Assembly: GCF_007997035.1 (NCBI RefSeq)
Contig: NZ_VOSS01000012.1
Location: 27,154-91,153 of the forward strand
Direction of reading: 5' to 3'
Source: Ralstonia sp. TCR112
GTDB taxonomy: Bacteria > Pseudomonadota > Gammaproteobacteria > Burkholderiales > Burkholderiaceae
Length of the DNA: 64,000 nt
The notes under the pieces were generated by a model, which did not search any database, had not been told where the DNA came from, and was given only the letters and a program-made list of their open reading frames with translations. Positions 25,948 through 39,448 of the stretch are shown here, piece after piece (the first letter of the stretch is position 1; every line of letters begins with the position of its first letter). Made by a program: the position numbers and the translations under genes.

Positions 25948-27078
25948 ATGCAGAACTCACGCCTTCGACCCTGCGTCCTGACCGCCATTGCAGCCGCCCT
26001 CGGCTGTGCAGCGAGTGGCGCCATCGCACAATCGTCGGTCACGATTTACGGCACCGTCGATGCCGGACTCCAGTATCAAAACCGCAGTGCAGCCGGCGGC
26101 AGCATCACGGAAATGCATTCCGGCGGCATCAGCCCAAGCATCTGGGGCCTCAAGGGGTCTGAAGACCTGGGCAGCGGCATGAAGGCCAACTTCAACCTTG
26201 AAGGCCATTTCAGCAGCGACACCGGCACGCTGACCACGGGCCCGGGATTCAGCTCGGAACTGTTCCGCCGGCAAGCGAACGTCGGCCTGAGCGGCAACTG
26301 GGGCGCCATCACGCTGGGGCGTCAGTACAGCCCGGCCCTCATCGGCACGATCGGCACGGAAGCGCGCGGCTTCAAGGAGCAGTTCTCGAACCTGTACGGC
26401 TGGGCCTACAACCAGCTCCCAGCCCCGGGCAACGCGATGGGCGCCGGTACCAACCCCGGCAACGACGTGGGCGTGTTCATCGGCAATGCGCTGCAGTACT
26501 CCAACAACTTCGGTCCGGTGTGGCTGGGCGTTGCCTATTCATTTGGCGAGACCGCCGGCAGCTTCAAGCGCGGCAATGAGCTGTCGCTGGGTGCCACGTA
26601 CACGGGCCCGCTCACAGTCGGTCTCGGCTATCAATCGACCGCAGACAGCGGCACGGGCGAGACCCTCAGCCGCCTGTGGAGCGCAGGCGTGGCCGTGCCG
26701 TTCAATGCCTTCACGGGCCGTGTTAACTACATCGGCGTCACCAACAACGCGCCGACCGGACAGCGTGTATCAGACGTCAAATCGATCGGCGTCGGGCTCG
26801 ACTACAAGTGGAGCCCCGCCAATACCGCCACGCTGGCCGGCTACTACAGCAAGTACGAAAGCAGCGCCCACGACAGCTCGACCAAGTCGGTCGTGCTGAG
26901 TAACGACTACGCGTTCTCGAAGCGCACCACGCTGTATGCTCAGCTGGTGTACGTCAGTGCAGGCGCGGTAGGCACGGCCGATCCGCTGGAAGGTATCAAG
27001 ACCTCCATCGTTGCGGGCGGCACGGCGTCAGGCGCGAAGACCGTGTTGGCGGGTGTGGGGCTGAAGCATTCGTTCTGA
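25948..27078 (+). CDS. Gram-negative porin (Burkholderia-type, OmpC/PorA-like)
   Basis: 376 residues. A signal peptide (1-28, 'AASGAIA-QS') is followed by 'SSVTIYGTVDAGLQY', the standard first strand of betaproteobacterial trimeric porins, then 16 predicted strands and a C-terminal Phe ('GLKHSF'). It forms a general diffusion channel in the outer membrane. The sigma-54 promoter upstream links it to the alcohol-oxidation regulon, perhaps for alcohol entry. The ATG at 25948 follows 'GGAGAC'. Confidence 0.92.
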   Translation: MQNSRLRPCVLTAIAAALGCAASGAIAQSSVTIYGTVDAGLQYQNRSAAGGSITEMHSGGISPSIWGLKGSEDLGSGMKANFNLEGHFSSDTGTLTTGPGFSSELFRRQANVGLSGNWGAITLGRQYSPALIGTIGTEARGFKEQFSNLYGWAYNQLPAPGNAMGAGTNPGNDVGVFIGNALQYSNNFGPVWLGVAYSFGETAGSFKRGNELSLGATYTGPLTVGLGYQSTADSGTGETLSRLWSAGVAVPFNAFTGRVNYIGVTNNAPTGQRVSDVKSIGVGLDYKWSPANTATLAGYYSKYESSAHDSSTKSVVLSNDYAFSKRTTLYAQLVYVSAGAVGTADPLEGIKTSIVAGGTASGAKTVLAGVGLKHSF

Positions 27079-27111
27079 GATTCGTTCTGAGCCGCACCAC
27101 AGCAGGAAGAA

Positions 27112-27141
27112 AAACCCTTGGCCAACACCAAGGGTTTTTTT
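27112..27141 (+). terminator. Intrinsic terminator after the porin gene
   Basis: ACCCTTGG-ccaaca-CCAAGGGT followed by a T-run; 34 nt after the porin stop. Confidence 0.9.
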
Positions 27142-27274
27142 GGGCCTGGCGATACGAAGCATGAATCCTGACGCAGCGCATGGTCTGGACAGGCGATCCG
27201 CGCTACGCTGAAATATTCGCAACGTCACGATTCCTGCCTGCCGAACCCACGCGGCGGCGCTCATTGGAGGTGCC

Positions 27275-28225
27275 TTGATTCGCGTCCTGCCTGCCTTTGT
27301 CCTGGGCACGCTCAGCTCAATCCTGCTGGCCCTGAACACCCTGTTCTGGAGCGTGCCATTGTTCGCGCTGTCGGCGTTCAAGCTGCTGGTGCCGGCAACC
27401 GCGGTGCGCCGCCGGATCGATCCCATGCTCAACTGGGTCGCTACGTGCTGGATCGGCTGTAACAACGCCTGGATCGGCGTGCTGCAGCGCGAGCCCTGGA
27501 GCGTGGAAGGCGCCGAGAACCTCCGCTACGCGGGCTGGTACCTGGTCAATTGCAACCATCGGTCTTGGGTGGACATTTTCGTGTTGCAGCGGGTGTTGAA
27601 CCGGCGTATCCCGCTGCTGAAATTCTTCCTCAAGCAACAGTTGATCTACGTGCCGGTGATCGGTCTGGCCTGGTGGGCGCTGGACTTTCCGTTCATGCGG
27701 CGGCACTCCAAGGCGGCGCTGCGCAAGCACCCCGAGTTGCGCAATCAAGACCGCGAAACCACGCGTCGCGCCTGCGCCAAGTTCGCGCACGCGCCGACCA
27801 GCGTCATGAACTTTGCCGAAGGCACGCGGTACACGCCGGCAAAGCACCGGACGCAGTCCTCCCCCTATCGCCATCTGCTCAAGCCGAAGGCCGGCGCGCT
27901 GGCCCTGACGCTCAACGCCATGGGAGAGCGGTTCCAGTCGCTGCTCGATATCAGCATTGCCTACCCGGACGGCACGCCGAGCTTCTGGCAACTGGCCTGC
28001 GGCCAAGCCGGCCGTGTCATGGTGCATATTCGCGAACTGCCGATTCCGTCGGATTTCTGCACGCACGACTACAGCACCGACGCCGCCTTCCGCAGCGATT
28101 TCCACCGCTGGCTTGCCCAACTGTGGGAGGAGAAAGATCAGCAGATTGAGAACATGCTGGCGCGGGCCGGCCAGCGGCGCAGCGTGACCACCGGTGCCGA
28201 CGTTTTTTCGCCAGACCAAATCTAG
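27275..28225 (+). CDS. Acyltransferase of the PlsC family (YihG-like)
   Basis: 316 residues. An N-terminal membrane helix (5-35) is followed by 'NCNHRSWVDIFVLQ' with the H-x4-D catalytic pair and 'NFAEGTRY' substrate motif, as in 1-acyl-sn-glycerol-3-phosphate acyltransferases. The length and the 'AEGTRYTPAKH' context are closer to E. coli YihG than to PlsC. It likely acylates lysophospholipid at the inner membrane. The start is TTG at 27275 with GGAGG 5-9 nt upstream. Confidence 0.85.
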   Translation: MIRVLPAFVLGTLSSILLALNTLFWSVPLFALSAFKLLVPATAVRRRIDPMLNWVATCWIGCNNAWIGVLQREPWSVEGAENLRYAGWYLVNCNHRSWVDIFVLQRVLNRRIPLLKFFLKQQLIYVPVIGLAWWALDFPFMRRHSKAALRKHPELRNQDRETTRRACAKFAHAPTSVMNFAEGTRYTPAKHRTQSSPYRHLLKPKAGALALTLNAMGERFQSLLDISIAYPDGTPSFWQLACGQAGRVMVHIRELPIPSDFCTHDYSTDAAFRSDFHRWLAQLWEEKDQQIENMLARAGQRRSVTTGADVFSPDQI

Positions 28226-28235
28226 ACGCCAAACA

Positions 28236-28269
28236 AAAAGCCCCTTGGTCGTAAAACCAAGGGGCTTTT
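28236..28269. terminator. Bidirectional intrinsic terminator
   Basis: AAAAGCCCCTTGGT-cgtaaa-ACCAAGGGGCTTTT lies between the convergent acyltransferase gene and tRNA-Ser. Confidence 0.9.
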
Positions 28270-28276
28270 GCTACTG

Positions 28277-28367
<91 letters not shown>

Positions 28368-28446
28368 GGTAACTGGGTCGCTGAATCGCGAAACCGCGAG
28401 TATAACAAAAATTTTCCGACCTGATCAAGAGGGTCGGCACAACTGA

Positions 28447-31190
<2,744 letters not shown>

Positions 31191-31238
31191 GCGAGGATTG
31201 TCGCAGAATCCGCTCGCCGACCGCTTCCCACGGCAGCG

Positions 31239-32543
31239 TCAGGCGGCGCGTGCGTCCAACGCCGGCTCGTCTGCGACCGGCCTGCTCCGGCCGATCAAAA
31301 GCACGCAGATCAGCGACAGCGCCGCAAAACCGGCATAGAAGATCGCCATCGGCCACCACAGCGGGAAGAAGCGATCTGCCAGCACCGTGGCAAGCAGCGG
31401 TGTCAGGCCACCCGCAAATGCGCCGCACACCTGATACGACAACGAGATCGCCGTGTAGCGGATGCGCGCCGCGAACATGCCGCTGACAAAGCCCGCGATG
31501 ATCGCGTAATAGCCGGACTCGGCCAGCGTTGCGATGGCCACCCCTGCAAACACGGTGTGCGACTCGCCCATGCGGACCAGCGGGAGCATGACGAACGGCA
31601 CGACCACCGCGAAAGCCGCGAGGATGACCAGCATGCGGCGTGTTCCGAAACGGTCGGCCAGCGTGGCCGCACCGAGCTGCACGAAGAACTGCAGCACGGC
31701 CACCCAGAACATGCAGTCGAGAATCATTGCGCGATCGAGCTGCAGGTACTGCGTGGCGTACGAAATCATGAAGATGTTGCTGAAGTACACGCCCGCGATG
31801 CCGTACACGTTGGCGCCAATGGCCAGAGCAATGAGCGGCCATGCCTTGAGCGCCTCCGCCAGCGGCTGCTTCGCCACGTCGCCGGAGGCCTGCATCGCCT
31901 CGAATTCCGGCGATTCGTTGACCGACATGCGGATCACAAAGCCCACGGCCAGCAGCACCGCACTCGCCAGGAAGGGCAAGCGCCAGCCCCACGCCATGAA
32001 GGCCTCCGGCTCGAGCCGGCTGACGGCGGAAAAGGCCAGCATCGACAGGATCAGACCTCCGGCGCTGCCCAGCTGCGCGAACGAGGCGAAGAACGTACGC
32101 CGGCCTTTCGGCGCATGCTCGCCGGCCAGCAGCACCGCGCCACCCCATTCGCCGCCCACGGCAATGCCTTGCAAAACACGCAACGCCACCAGCGCGACCG
32201 GCGCAATCCACCCGGCCTGCGCATATGTCGGCAGACAACCGATCAGCACCGTGGCCACGGCCATGAGGGTGAGCGTGCCCATCAGCGCGCGCTTGCGGCC
32301 AAGCTTGTCGCCAATGCGGCCGAACAGCACGCCGCCGATGGGACGGGCAAGAAATCCGATGGCGAACGACCCGAACGAAGCCAGCAACCCCAGCAAGCGG
32401 TTCTCTCCCGGAAAGAACAGCGGCCCGAAGACAAGCGCCGCCGCCGTGGCGTAGCTGTAGAAGTCGTACCACTCGATCGTGGTGCCGATGAACGAGGCCA
32501 TCGCTGCACGGCGCGGCTGGGCGGTCGATTGCGTTGCTTGCAT
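31239..32543 (-). CDS. MFS transporter, metabolite:H+ symporter (MHS) family
   Basis: 434 residues with 12 predicted helices. 'GTTIEWYDFYSYATAAALVFGPLFFP' near the N-terminus and 'GRIGDKLGRKRAL' between helices 2 and 3 are family signatures (ShiA, ProP, KgtP group). The substrate is not readable. It lies 32 nt downstream of the ureohydrolase gene on the same strand, so uptake of the guanidino substrate or of a product is plausible. Confidence 0.88.
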   Translation of the reverse strand: MQATQSTAQPRRAAMASFIGTTIEWYDFYSYATAAALVFGPLFFPGENRLLGLLASFGSFAIGFLARPIGGVLFGRIGDKLGRKRALMGTLTLMAVATVLIGCLPTYAQAGWIAPVALVALRVLQGIAVGGEWGGAVLLAGEHAPKGRRTFFASFAQLGSAGGLILSMLAFSAVSRLEPEAFMAWGWRLPFLASAVLLAVGFVIRMSVNESPEFEAMQASGDVAKQPLAEALKAWPLIALAIGANVYGIAGVYFSNIFMISYATQYLQLDRAMILDCMFWVAVLQFFVQLGAATLADRFGTRRMLVILAAFAVVVPFVMLPLVRMGESHTVFAGVAIATLAESGYYAIIAGFVSGMFAARIRYTAISLSYQVCGAFAGGLTPLLATVLADRFFPLWWPMAIFYAGFAALSLICVLLIGRSRPVADEPALDARAA

Positions 32544-32575
32544 GGGGTCTCCTCTCTGTTCTCATGGATATCGCG

Positions 32576-33535
32576 TCAGGCGCGGTATTCGACGCCGGGC
32601 AGCACGCACAGCATCTCGAACGCGAGGTTGGCGCCAAGCAGCGCCGTCGTCCCGAACGGGTCATATGGCGGGGACACCTCGACCAGATCCGCCCCGACGA
32701 TGTCGAGACCGCGCGCACCGCGCACGACCTCCAGCGCCTGCGGCACGGTCAGGCCGCCGATCTCCGGCGTGCCGGTACCCGGCGCATAGGCGGGGTCGAT
32801 TCCGTCGATGTCGAAGCTGATGTAGACGGGGCCGCCCTGCACGCGGGCGCGCACCTCTTCCATGAGCGGCGTGAGCGATCGGTGCCAGCATTCCTCGGCG
32901 GTCACCACGCGAAAGCCCTGTTCGCGGCACCAGTCGAAATCTTCGGCCGCGTAGCCGGTGCCGCGCAGGCCGATCTGCACAACGCGGTTGCAGTCGAGCA
33001 GCCCCTCTTCCACCGCGCGGCGAAATGGCGTGCCGTGCGCGATCTTCTCGCCGAACATGGTGTCGTTGACGTCGGCATGCGCGTCCACGTGGATGAGGCC
33101 GATGCAGCCGTACTTCGCATGCATCGCGCGCAGGATGGGCAGCGTGACGGTGTGGTCGCCGCCCATGCCGATCGGGCGGCAGCCGTCGGCGATGATCTCC
33201 CGGTAAGCCGCCTCAATGCGCGCGATCGAGTCATGCAGGTTGTATGGGTTGGTCGGCACGTCGCCGATGTCGGCCACGCGCAGCGAGTCGAACGGCGCGG
33301 CGCGCGTGGCCATGTTGTACGGCCGCAGGAGGACGGATTCTGCGCGGATCTGCCGAGGCCCCAGCCGCGCGCCGTTGCGGTTGGACGTGCCAAGGTCGAA
33401 CGGCACACCGACAAAACAGGCGTCCAGCCCGGCGGCTGACGTGGCGGCAGGCAGCCGCATCATGGTGGCAATGCCGCCAAAACGCGGCATGGCGTTGCCC
33501 GAGGCGGGCTGGAAGAGGTCGGCGCGGTCGTTCAT
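32576..33535 (-). CDS. Ureohydrolase: agmatinase/guanidinobutyrase family
   Basis: 319 residues. All three Mn-binding motifs are present: 'GMGGDHTVTLP', 'HVDAHADVND' and 'SFDIDGIDPAYAPGTGTPE'. It hydrolyses a guanidino compound to an amine and urea. Agmatinase (SpeB) and guanidinobutyrase (GbuA) are hard to separate by eye. The divergent LysR gene resembles the gbuR-gbuA arrangement of pseudomonads, which favours guanidinobutyrase. The ATG at 33535 begins the family-like N-terminus. Confidence 0.85.
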   Translation of the reverse strand: MNDRADLFQPASGNAMPRFGGIATMMRLPAATSAAGLDACFVGVPFDLGTSNRNGARLGPRQIRAESVLLRPYNMATRAAPFDSLRVADIGDVPTNPYNLHDSIARIEAAYREIIADGCRPIGMGGDHTVTLPILRAMHAKYGCIGLIHVDAHADVNDTMFGEKIAHGTPFRRAVEEGLLDCNRVVQIGLRGTGYAAEDFDWCREQGFRVVTAEECWHRSLTPLMEEVRARVQGGPVYISFDIDGIDPAYAPGTGTPEIGGLTVPQALEVVRGARGLDIVGADLVEVSPPYDPFGTTALLGANLAFEMLCVLPGVEYRA

Positions 33536-33550
33536 GGCAGTCGCATGGTC

Positions 33551-33570
33551 ACATCGGCCCGAGCCGATGT
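33551..33570. promoter_or_regulatory. Inverted repeat near the ureohydrolase start
   Basis: ACATCGGC-CCGA-GCCGATGT, perfect 8-bp arms, 16 bp upstream of the ureohydrolase ATG. Possible operator or leader hairpin. Confidence 0.55.
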
Positions 33571-33604
33571 AAGGAGTGTCGATACACTGCATTCTTGCCG
33601 ATGA

Positions 33605-33627
33605 ATTTCGCACGTAGAATGCGAAAT
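33605..33627. promoter_or_regulatory. LysR-type operator (T-N11-A dyad)
   Basis: ATTTCGCA-N7-TGCGAAAT, perfect 8-bp arms, in the divergent lysR/ureohydrolase intergenic region. Size and spacing are typical of the LysR recognition site. Confidence 0.65.
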
Positions 33628-33641
33628 CTCCGAATCAAACA

Positions 33642-33663
33642 TCGATATAGAGCGATGTATCGA
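33642..33663. promoter_or_regulatory. Second dyad next to the lysR start
   Basis: TCGATA-N10-TATCGA ends 5 bp before the GTG start, suited to autorepression. Confidence 0.5.
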
Positions 33664-33668
33664 CCACC

Positions 33669-34565
33669 GTGCTGGGACAAGCTTCCGATCTTGATCTGCG
33701 ACTGATCCGCGTATTTCTCGCCGTGGTCGACGCGGGCGGCATCACCCCTGCCCAGGCAACGCTGAACGTGGGGCAATCCACCATCAGCACGCAGCTGTCC
33801 ACGCTGGAGACCCGACTGGGCTACCGGCTATGCGAGCGCGGCCGCAGCGGCTTCCGGCTCACCGCGCGCGGCGAACGCTTCGTCGATTCCGCACGCAAGC
33901 TGCTGGGCGCACTCGACGTCTTCAGCGCGGAGGCGCGCAAGGTGGGCCGCACGCTGGTCGGCACGTTGAATCTCGGATTGATCGGCCATGCGCCCGTCAA
34001 TGCGAATGCACGCATCAGCCAGGCCATCGAGCGCTTTCGGCAACGCGATGAATCCGTGCATTTCACGGTGTCGGTCCGCCCGCCCGGGGAGCTGGAAGGA
34101 CTGCTGCTCGACAACAAGATCCACATGGCGATCGGCTATTTCTGGCACCGCGTGCCGGCGCTGGACTACACGACGATCTTCCACGAGACGCAGCTTGCGT
34201 ATGCGGGGCGCGGCCATCCGTTGTTCAGCAAGGCTGGGGACGTGACGCCCGCGCAGGCGCTGGCGCACGCGTGGGCGTGGCGCAGCTATCCGCTGCCGGA
34301 AGCGGCGGGGTCGCCGGCCGAGCGGCCGGTGACTGCGGTGGCAGACAACATGGAAGCGGTGGCAATGCTGGTGCTCTCCGGGCGACACCTGGGTTACCTG
34401 CCGGAGCACTTTGCGGCGCCCTACGTAGCCCAGGGCCTGCTGACGCCGCTGGCACCCGCAGCCATGCGCTACGAGGTGCCGTTCGACATGGTGGTGCGCC
34501 GCGATGCCCGGCGCAACGATCTGCTGGCCGCCTTCATTGCCGACATGAAAGCGGCCCACGCTTAG
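33669..34565 (+). CDS. LysR-family transcriptional regulator
   Basis: 298 residues. The N-terminal winged helix ('DLRLIRVFLAVVDAGGITPAQATLNVGQSTISTQLSTLE'-type, about 8-65) is followed by a periplasmic-binding-like effector domain (about 95-295). The start is GTG at 33669. It is divergent from the ureohydrolase gene with three dyads between, and very likely controls that gene and the adjacent transporter. Confidence 0.88.
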   Translation: MLGQASDLDLRLIRVFLAVVDAGGITPAQATLNVGQSTISTQLSTLETRLGYRLCERGRSGFRLTARGERFVDSARKLLGALDVFSAEARKVGRTLVGTLNLGLIGHAPVNANARISQAIERFRQRDESVHFTVSVRPPGELEGLLLDNKIHMAIGYFWHRVPALDYTTIFHETQLAYAGRGHPLFSKAGDVTPAQALAHAWAWRSYPLPEAAGSPAERPVTAVADNMEAVAMLVLSGRHLGYLPEHFAAPYVAQGLLTPLAPAAMRYEVPFDMVVRRDARRNDLLAAFIADMKAAHA

Positions 34566-34580
34566 ACGACGGTCATGCCG

Positions 34581-35006
34581 TCAGTTCGACGCGCGCTGCA
34601 CCAACCCCATAAACGCCTTGGCCTGCAACGGCCCATGGCACGACTGCGTCCCGTTGGACGCGCGCAGCAGCAGCCAGACGTTCTCGCTGGCTGGCGGCTG
34701 AATCACGAACGGCTGACGCGCCGAAGCCTCGGGCAGACGCGGATCAACCGGCGCCTGGATCGGCACGACCTGCCCCGCGTGACCCTTCACCAATGCGCCG
34801 CACTCGGCGCTGGGCAGCTCGGTCGCATGCAGGAAATCCTTGTTGACCAAGGCCTCGGCCAGCACCGTGTCTGGCGCGGTGAGGAACGAATCGACGTCAA
34901 AACGGGACGCTCCGGTGGAGGCGCATCCCGCAAAGACGGCCGCCGCTGACGCCGCAACGGCAACAGCGGCGGCTCGGTGCAGCGACGTAGTGAACGGCAA
35001 AGGCAT
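34581..35006 (-). CDS. Putative lipoprotein
   Basis: 141 residues. A signal peptide ends in the lipobox 'VFAG-C' (Cys about 27), so it is lipidated. The mature part has two more Cys ('SAECGALV', 'GTQSCHGPL') that could form a disulfide, and no recognised domain. The ATG at 35006 gives the lipoprotein signal. It lies 35 nt downstream of lolA on the same strand. Confidence 0.7.
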   Translation of the reverse strand: MPLPFTTSLHRAAAVAVAASAAAVFAGCASTGASRFDVDSFLTAPDTVLAEALVNKDFLHATELPSAECGALVKGHAGQVVPIQAPVDPRLPEASARQPFVIQPPASENVWLLLRASNGTQSCHGPLQAKAFMGLVQRASN

Positions 35007-35041
35007 GGTCGGTCTCCTGATCGAAAACCGGCCTCTACGCG

Positions 35042-35689
35042 TCATTGCTTGATGACGTCGGCCCCTTTGGGCGGCGTAAAGCGGAACACGTTGGCCGGCA
35101 GTTGCGGATTCTTCTGGATGTTCGAGAACGTCAGCAGGGTGGTGTTCCCGAAGGCGTCACGCAGCTCCATCCCCTGCAGCTCGCCGCTGCGAAAGCCGAT
35201 GGCGATGCGCTCGAACTGGGTGTCCTTCGCTTTGGGCGTGAGTTCGGCCCAGTCGATGCCGTCCTTGGTACCACCTTCCTTGAGCGTGAAATTCTTCGCC
35301 AGATCGTTGCTGCCGAACAGGATGGCGGCCGGGCTGGAACCCAGGGACGCATCGAGCTTGCGCTCCGTGATCTGGTTCAAGTCCTTGTCGAAGATGTAGA
35401 GCGTCTGGCCGTCGGCCGAGAGCTGCTGTTCGTAGGGCTTCACATAGCGCCAGACGAAGCGGCCCGGGCGCGAGAAGACGAAATCACCGTTGGACGTGCC
35501 GGCCACGCGCAGCGGGCTGCCGTTGGTGCCGCCCTTCACTTGCCGCTGCACGAACTCGCCGCGCGCAGTGCTGACATTGCTCACGAAGGCGTTGAGCTGT
35601 TCGACCGCCCCTGCGTAGGCGCCGGCAGACCATGTCGCCAGCGAGACCAGCGCGGCGGCCATCAGGTGACGTGCTTTCAACACAAACAT
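35042..35689 (-). CDS. lolA: Outer-membrane lipoprotein carrier protein LolA
   Basis: 215 residues. A signal peptide (1-27) is followed by '[19 protein letters not shown]', '[41 protein letters not shown]' and '[34 protein letters not shown]', all LolA hallmarks. It ferries lipoproteins across the periplasm to LolB. The ATG at 35689 starts the signal peptide. It follows ftsK on the same strand, as in related genomes. Confidence 0.95.
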   Translation of the reverse strand: MFVLKARHLMAAALVSLATWSAGAYAGAVEQLNAFVSNVSTARGEFVQRQVKGGTNGSPLRVAGTSNGDFVFSRPGRFVWRYVKPYEQQLSADGQTLYIFDKDLNQITERKLDASLGSSPAAILFGSNDLAKNFTLKEGGTKDGIDWAELTPKAKDTQFERIAIGFRSGELQGMELRDAFGNTTLLTFSNIQKNPQLPANVFRFTPPKGADVIKQ

Positions 35690-35798
35690 AGGAATCCCGG
35701 TTTCAGTTGATCTTGTTGTTAGTGGCCGGCCGCGCCGGAACATTCCGCCCGCGCGGTAACGCGATGTAACTGCAAATGCGCGCGCCATGCGGGCAGCG

Positions 35799-38144
35799 TC
35801 ATTCCTCTTCGACGACGTTGCCGTTGCGATTGGGCGCCAGGATTTCGCGGTTGCCGTTGCCCGACATGGCTGACACGAGCCCCGCCTTTTCCATGTCTTC
35901 GAGCAGGCGTGCGGCGCGGTTGTAGCCGATGCGCAGATGACGCTGCACCAGCGAGATCGACGCGCGGCGATTCTTGAGCACCACGTCGACCGCCTGGTCA
36001 TACAGCGGATCGGCCTCGCCGCCGCCCGCACCGACAAGGCCGGCGCCGCCGCCAAAACCATCGCCACCGCCCTCGCCATCGGCCACGCCGCCTTCGAGAA
36101 TGCCTTCGATGTAGTTCGGCTCGCCCTGCGCCTTGAGGTTATCGACGATGCGGTGAACTTCCTCGTCCGACACAAACGCGCCGTGCACGCGCACCGGCAA
36201 ACCGGTGCCGGGAGCGAGGTACAGCATGTCGCCCATGCCCAGCAGCGCTTCGGCGCCCTGCTGGTCGAGAATCGTGCGCGAGTCGATCTTGCTGCTGACC
36301 TGGAACGCAATCCGCGTCGGCACGTTGGCCTTGATCAGGCCCGTGATCACGTCCACCGACGGACGCTGCGTCGCCAGCACCAGGTGGATGCCGGCGGCAC
36401 GCGCCTTCTGCGCAATCCGCGCGATCAGCTCTTCGACCTTCTTGCCGACCACCATCATGAGGTCGGCCAGCTCGTCGATCACGATGACGATCATCGGCAG
36501 CTTGTCGAGAGGCTCCGGCGCATCCGGCGTGAGGCTGAACGGGTTGGGAATCTTCTCTTCGCGCGCGGCGGCTTCTTCGATCTTCTTGTTGAAGCCGGCC
36601 AGGTTGCGCACGCCCATCTTGCTCATGAGCTTGTAGCGGCGCTCCATTTCGCCCACGGCCCAGTTGAGCGCGTGGCCGGCCTGGCGCATGTCGGTCACGA
36701 CCGGGCACAGCAGGTGCGGAATGCCTTCGTAGATGCTCAGCTCCAGCATCTTGGGGTCGATCAGGATCAGGCGCACCGCGTCGGCCTTGGCCTTGTACAG
36801 CAGCGACAGGATCATCGCGTTGATGCCGACCGACTTGCCGGAACCCGTGGTGCCGGCCACCATGCAGTGCGGCATCTTGGCGAGATCTGCCACCACCGGC
36901 TTGCCGGCGATGTCCTTGCCAAGCGCCAGCGTGAGCTGCGATGCGCTCTCGTTGTAGACCTGCGAACCGAGAATCTCCGACAGGCGCACGGCCTGGCGCT
37001 TGGGGTTCGGCAGTTCCAGACCCATGTAGTTCTTGCCCGGAATCGTCTCCACCACGCGGATCGACACCAACGACAGCGAACGCGCCAAGTCCTTCGCCAG
37101 GTTGACGATCTGGCTGCCCTTCACGCCCGTGGCGGGCTCGATTTCGTAACGCGTGATGACCGGCCCCGGATAGGCCGCCACCACCTGCACTTCCACGCCG
37201 AAATCCTTGAGCTTTTTCTCGATCAGGCGCGAGGTGAATTCCAGCGTCTCGGCGCTCACGGTTTCGACGACCGGCGGGATCGGATCGAGCAGCGCCAGCG
37301 GCGGCAGGTCGGAATCGTGAATGTCGACAAACAGCGGCTGCTGCTTCTCGCGCTCCACGCGCTCGCTCTTGACCACGGCGGTCGGGCGCACGATCTGCAC
37401 CGGCGGCGATTCTTCAATGCGCACGCGGCGCGTTTCGACCACTTCTTCGCGCTCAACCTTGGCGGCCTCGCCGATGGCCCGATCCTGTTTGCTCTCGCGG
37501 CGCGTCTTGAAGCCGACAAAAAGCATCTCGACGCCGGCGCCGATCTGCTCAGCCAGGTTCAGCCACGAAAAATGGAAGAACAGCGACAGCCCGACCAAGA
37601 ACGTGAACAGCAGCGCCAGCGTGCCGCCAGTAAAGCCCAGCGAATGCTGCATCGCCCCGCCGATCACATCGCCCAGCACGCCGCCAGGCGCACGGGGCAG
37701 CTTCATGTGCAGCGAATACATGCGAATGGCTTCCAAACCCATGCTGGAAGCGAGGATCAGCGCAAAGCCGATCCACGTGACACTGGCATCAACGCGCGGC
37801 ATGGCCGTACGCGGCAGACGTTCGTCCGACATCAGCTCGCGCCAGCCGCGCCAGACCTTGCGCACCAGCAGCACCGCCCACCAGTAAGCGGACGCGCCAA
37901 AGACAAACAGCAGCAGATCGGCCAGCCACGCGCCCACGCGGCCGCCGAGGTTGCGAATTTCGTCGACCTGGCTGGCGTGGGTGAAACCGGGGTCGGCCCG
38001 GTTGTATGACAGGAGAATGATCAGGAAGGCGATGGTCACCGCCAGCAACAGGAACCAGCGGACCTCCCCGAGCAGCCGCCCAATGCGGGATGGCAGTGCG
38101 GATGGGTCAGTGCGGGTTGTCGGAGTGGTGGAAGCTCGAGCCAT
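35799..38144 (-). CDS. ftsK: DNA translocase FtsK
   Basis: 781 residues. Four to five N-terminal helices (28-200) anchor it at the septum, followed by a short charged linker (215-275). The motor domain has Walker A GTTGSGKS (431-438), '[24 protein letters not shown]' and Walker B '[13 protein letters not shown]'. A winged-helix gamma domain (about 715-775) recognises KOPS. The linker is far shorter than in E. coli FtsK. I chose the ATG at 38144; upstream in-frame codons would put about 55 non-membrane residues first. Confidence 0.95.
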   Translation of the reverse strand: MARASTTPTTRTDPSALPSRIGRLLGEVRWFLLLAVTIAFLIILLSYNRADPGFTHASQVDEIRNLGGRVGAWLADLLLFVFGASAYWWAVLLVRKVWRGWRELMSDERLPRTAMPRVDASVTWIGFALILASSMGLEAIRMYSLHMKLPRAPGGVLGDVIGGAMQHSLGFTGGTLALLFTFLVGLSLFFHFSWLNLAEQIGAGVEMLFVGFKTRRESKQDRAIGEAAKVEREEVVETRRVRIEESPPVQIVRPTAVVKSERVEREKQQPLFVDIHDSDLPPLALLDPIPPVVETVSAETLEFTSRLIEKKLKDFGVEVQVVAAYPGPVITRYEIEPATGVKGSQIVNLAKDLARSLSLVSIRVVETIPGKNYMGLELPNPKRQAVRLSEILGSQVYNESASQLTLALGKDIAGKPVVADLAKMPHCMVAGTTGSGKSVGINAMILSLLYKAKADAVRLILIDPKMLELSIYEGIPHLLCPVVTDMRQAGHALNWAVGEMERRYKLMSKMGVRNLAGFNKKIEEAAAREEKIPNPFSLTPDAPEPLDKLPMIVIVIDELADLMMVVGKKVEELIARIAQKARAAGIHLVLATQRPSVDVITGLIKANVPTRIAFQVSSKIDSRTILDQQGAEALLGMGDMLYLAPGTGLPVRVHGAFVSDEEVHRIVDNLKAQGEPNYIEGILEGGVADGEGGGDGFGGGAGLVGAGGGEADPLYDQAVDVVLKNRRASISLVQRHLRIGYNRAARLLEDMEKAGLVSAMSGNGNREILAPNRNGNVVEEE

Positions 38145-38228
38145 GCGGGAGACGCGGAGAGACGGATGTGCCGCTTGGGCAAGGCCACGCGGCTTGGGAC
38201 AGCACAAATACGATGCCAAGGATTGTAA

Positions 38229-39319
<1,091 letters not shown>

Positions 39320-39355
39320 GCTTCACCGCCCCGGGTCTCCCGGGCGCAAACAACG

Positions 39356-39383
39356 CGGCCGATGGGTAACCATCGGCCGTTTT
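39356..39383 (+). terminator. Intrinsic terminator after trxB
   Basis: CGGCCGATGG-gtaa-CCATCGGCCG followed by TTTT, 36 nt past the trxB stop. Confidence 0.85.
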
Positions 39384-39448
39384 GCCATGTGCGGCGCCTT
39401 CGTATAATCGACAGACGCTCCACCCGACGTCCTCGCCCGCCCTTCACC

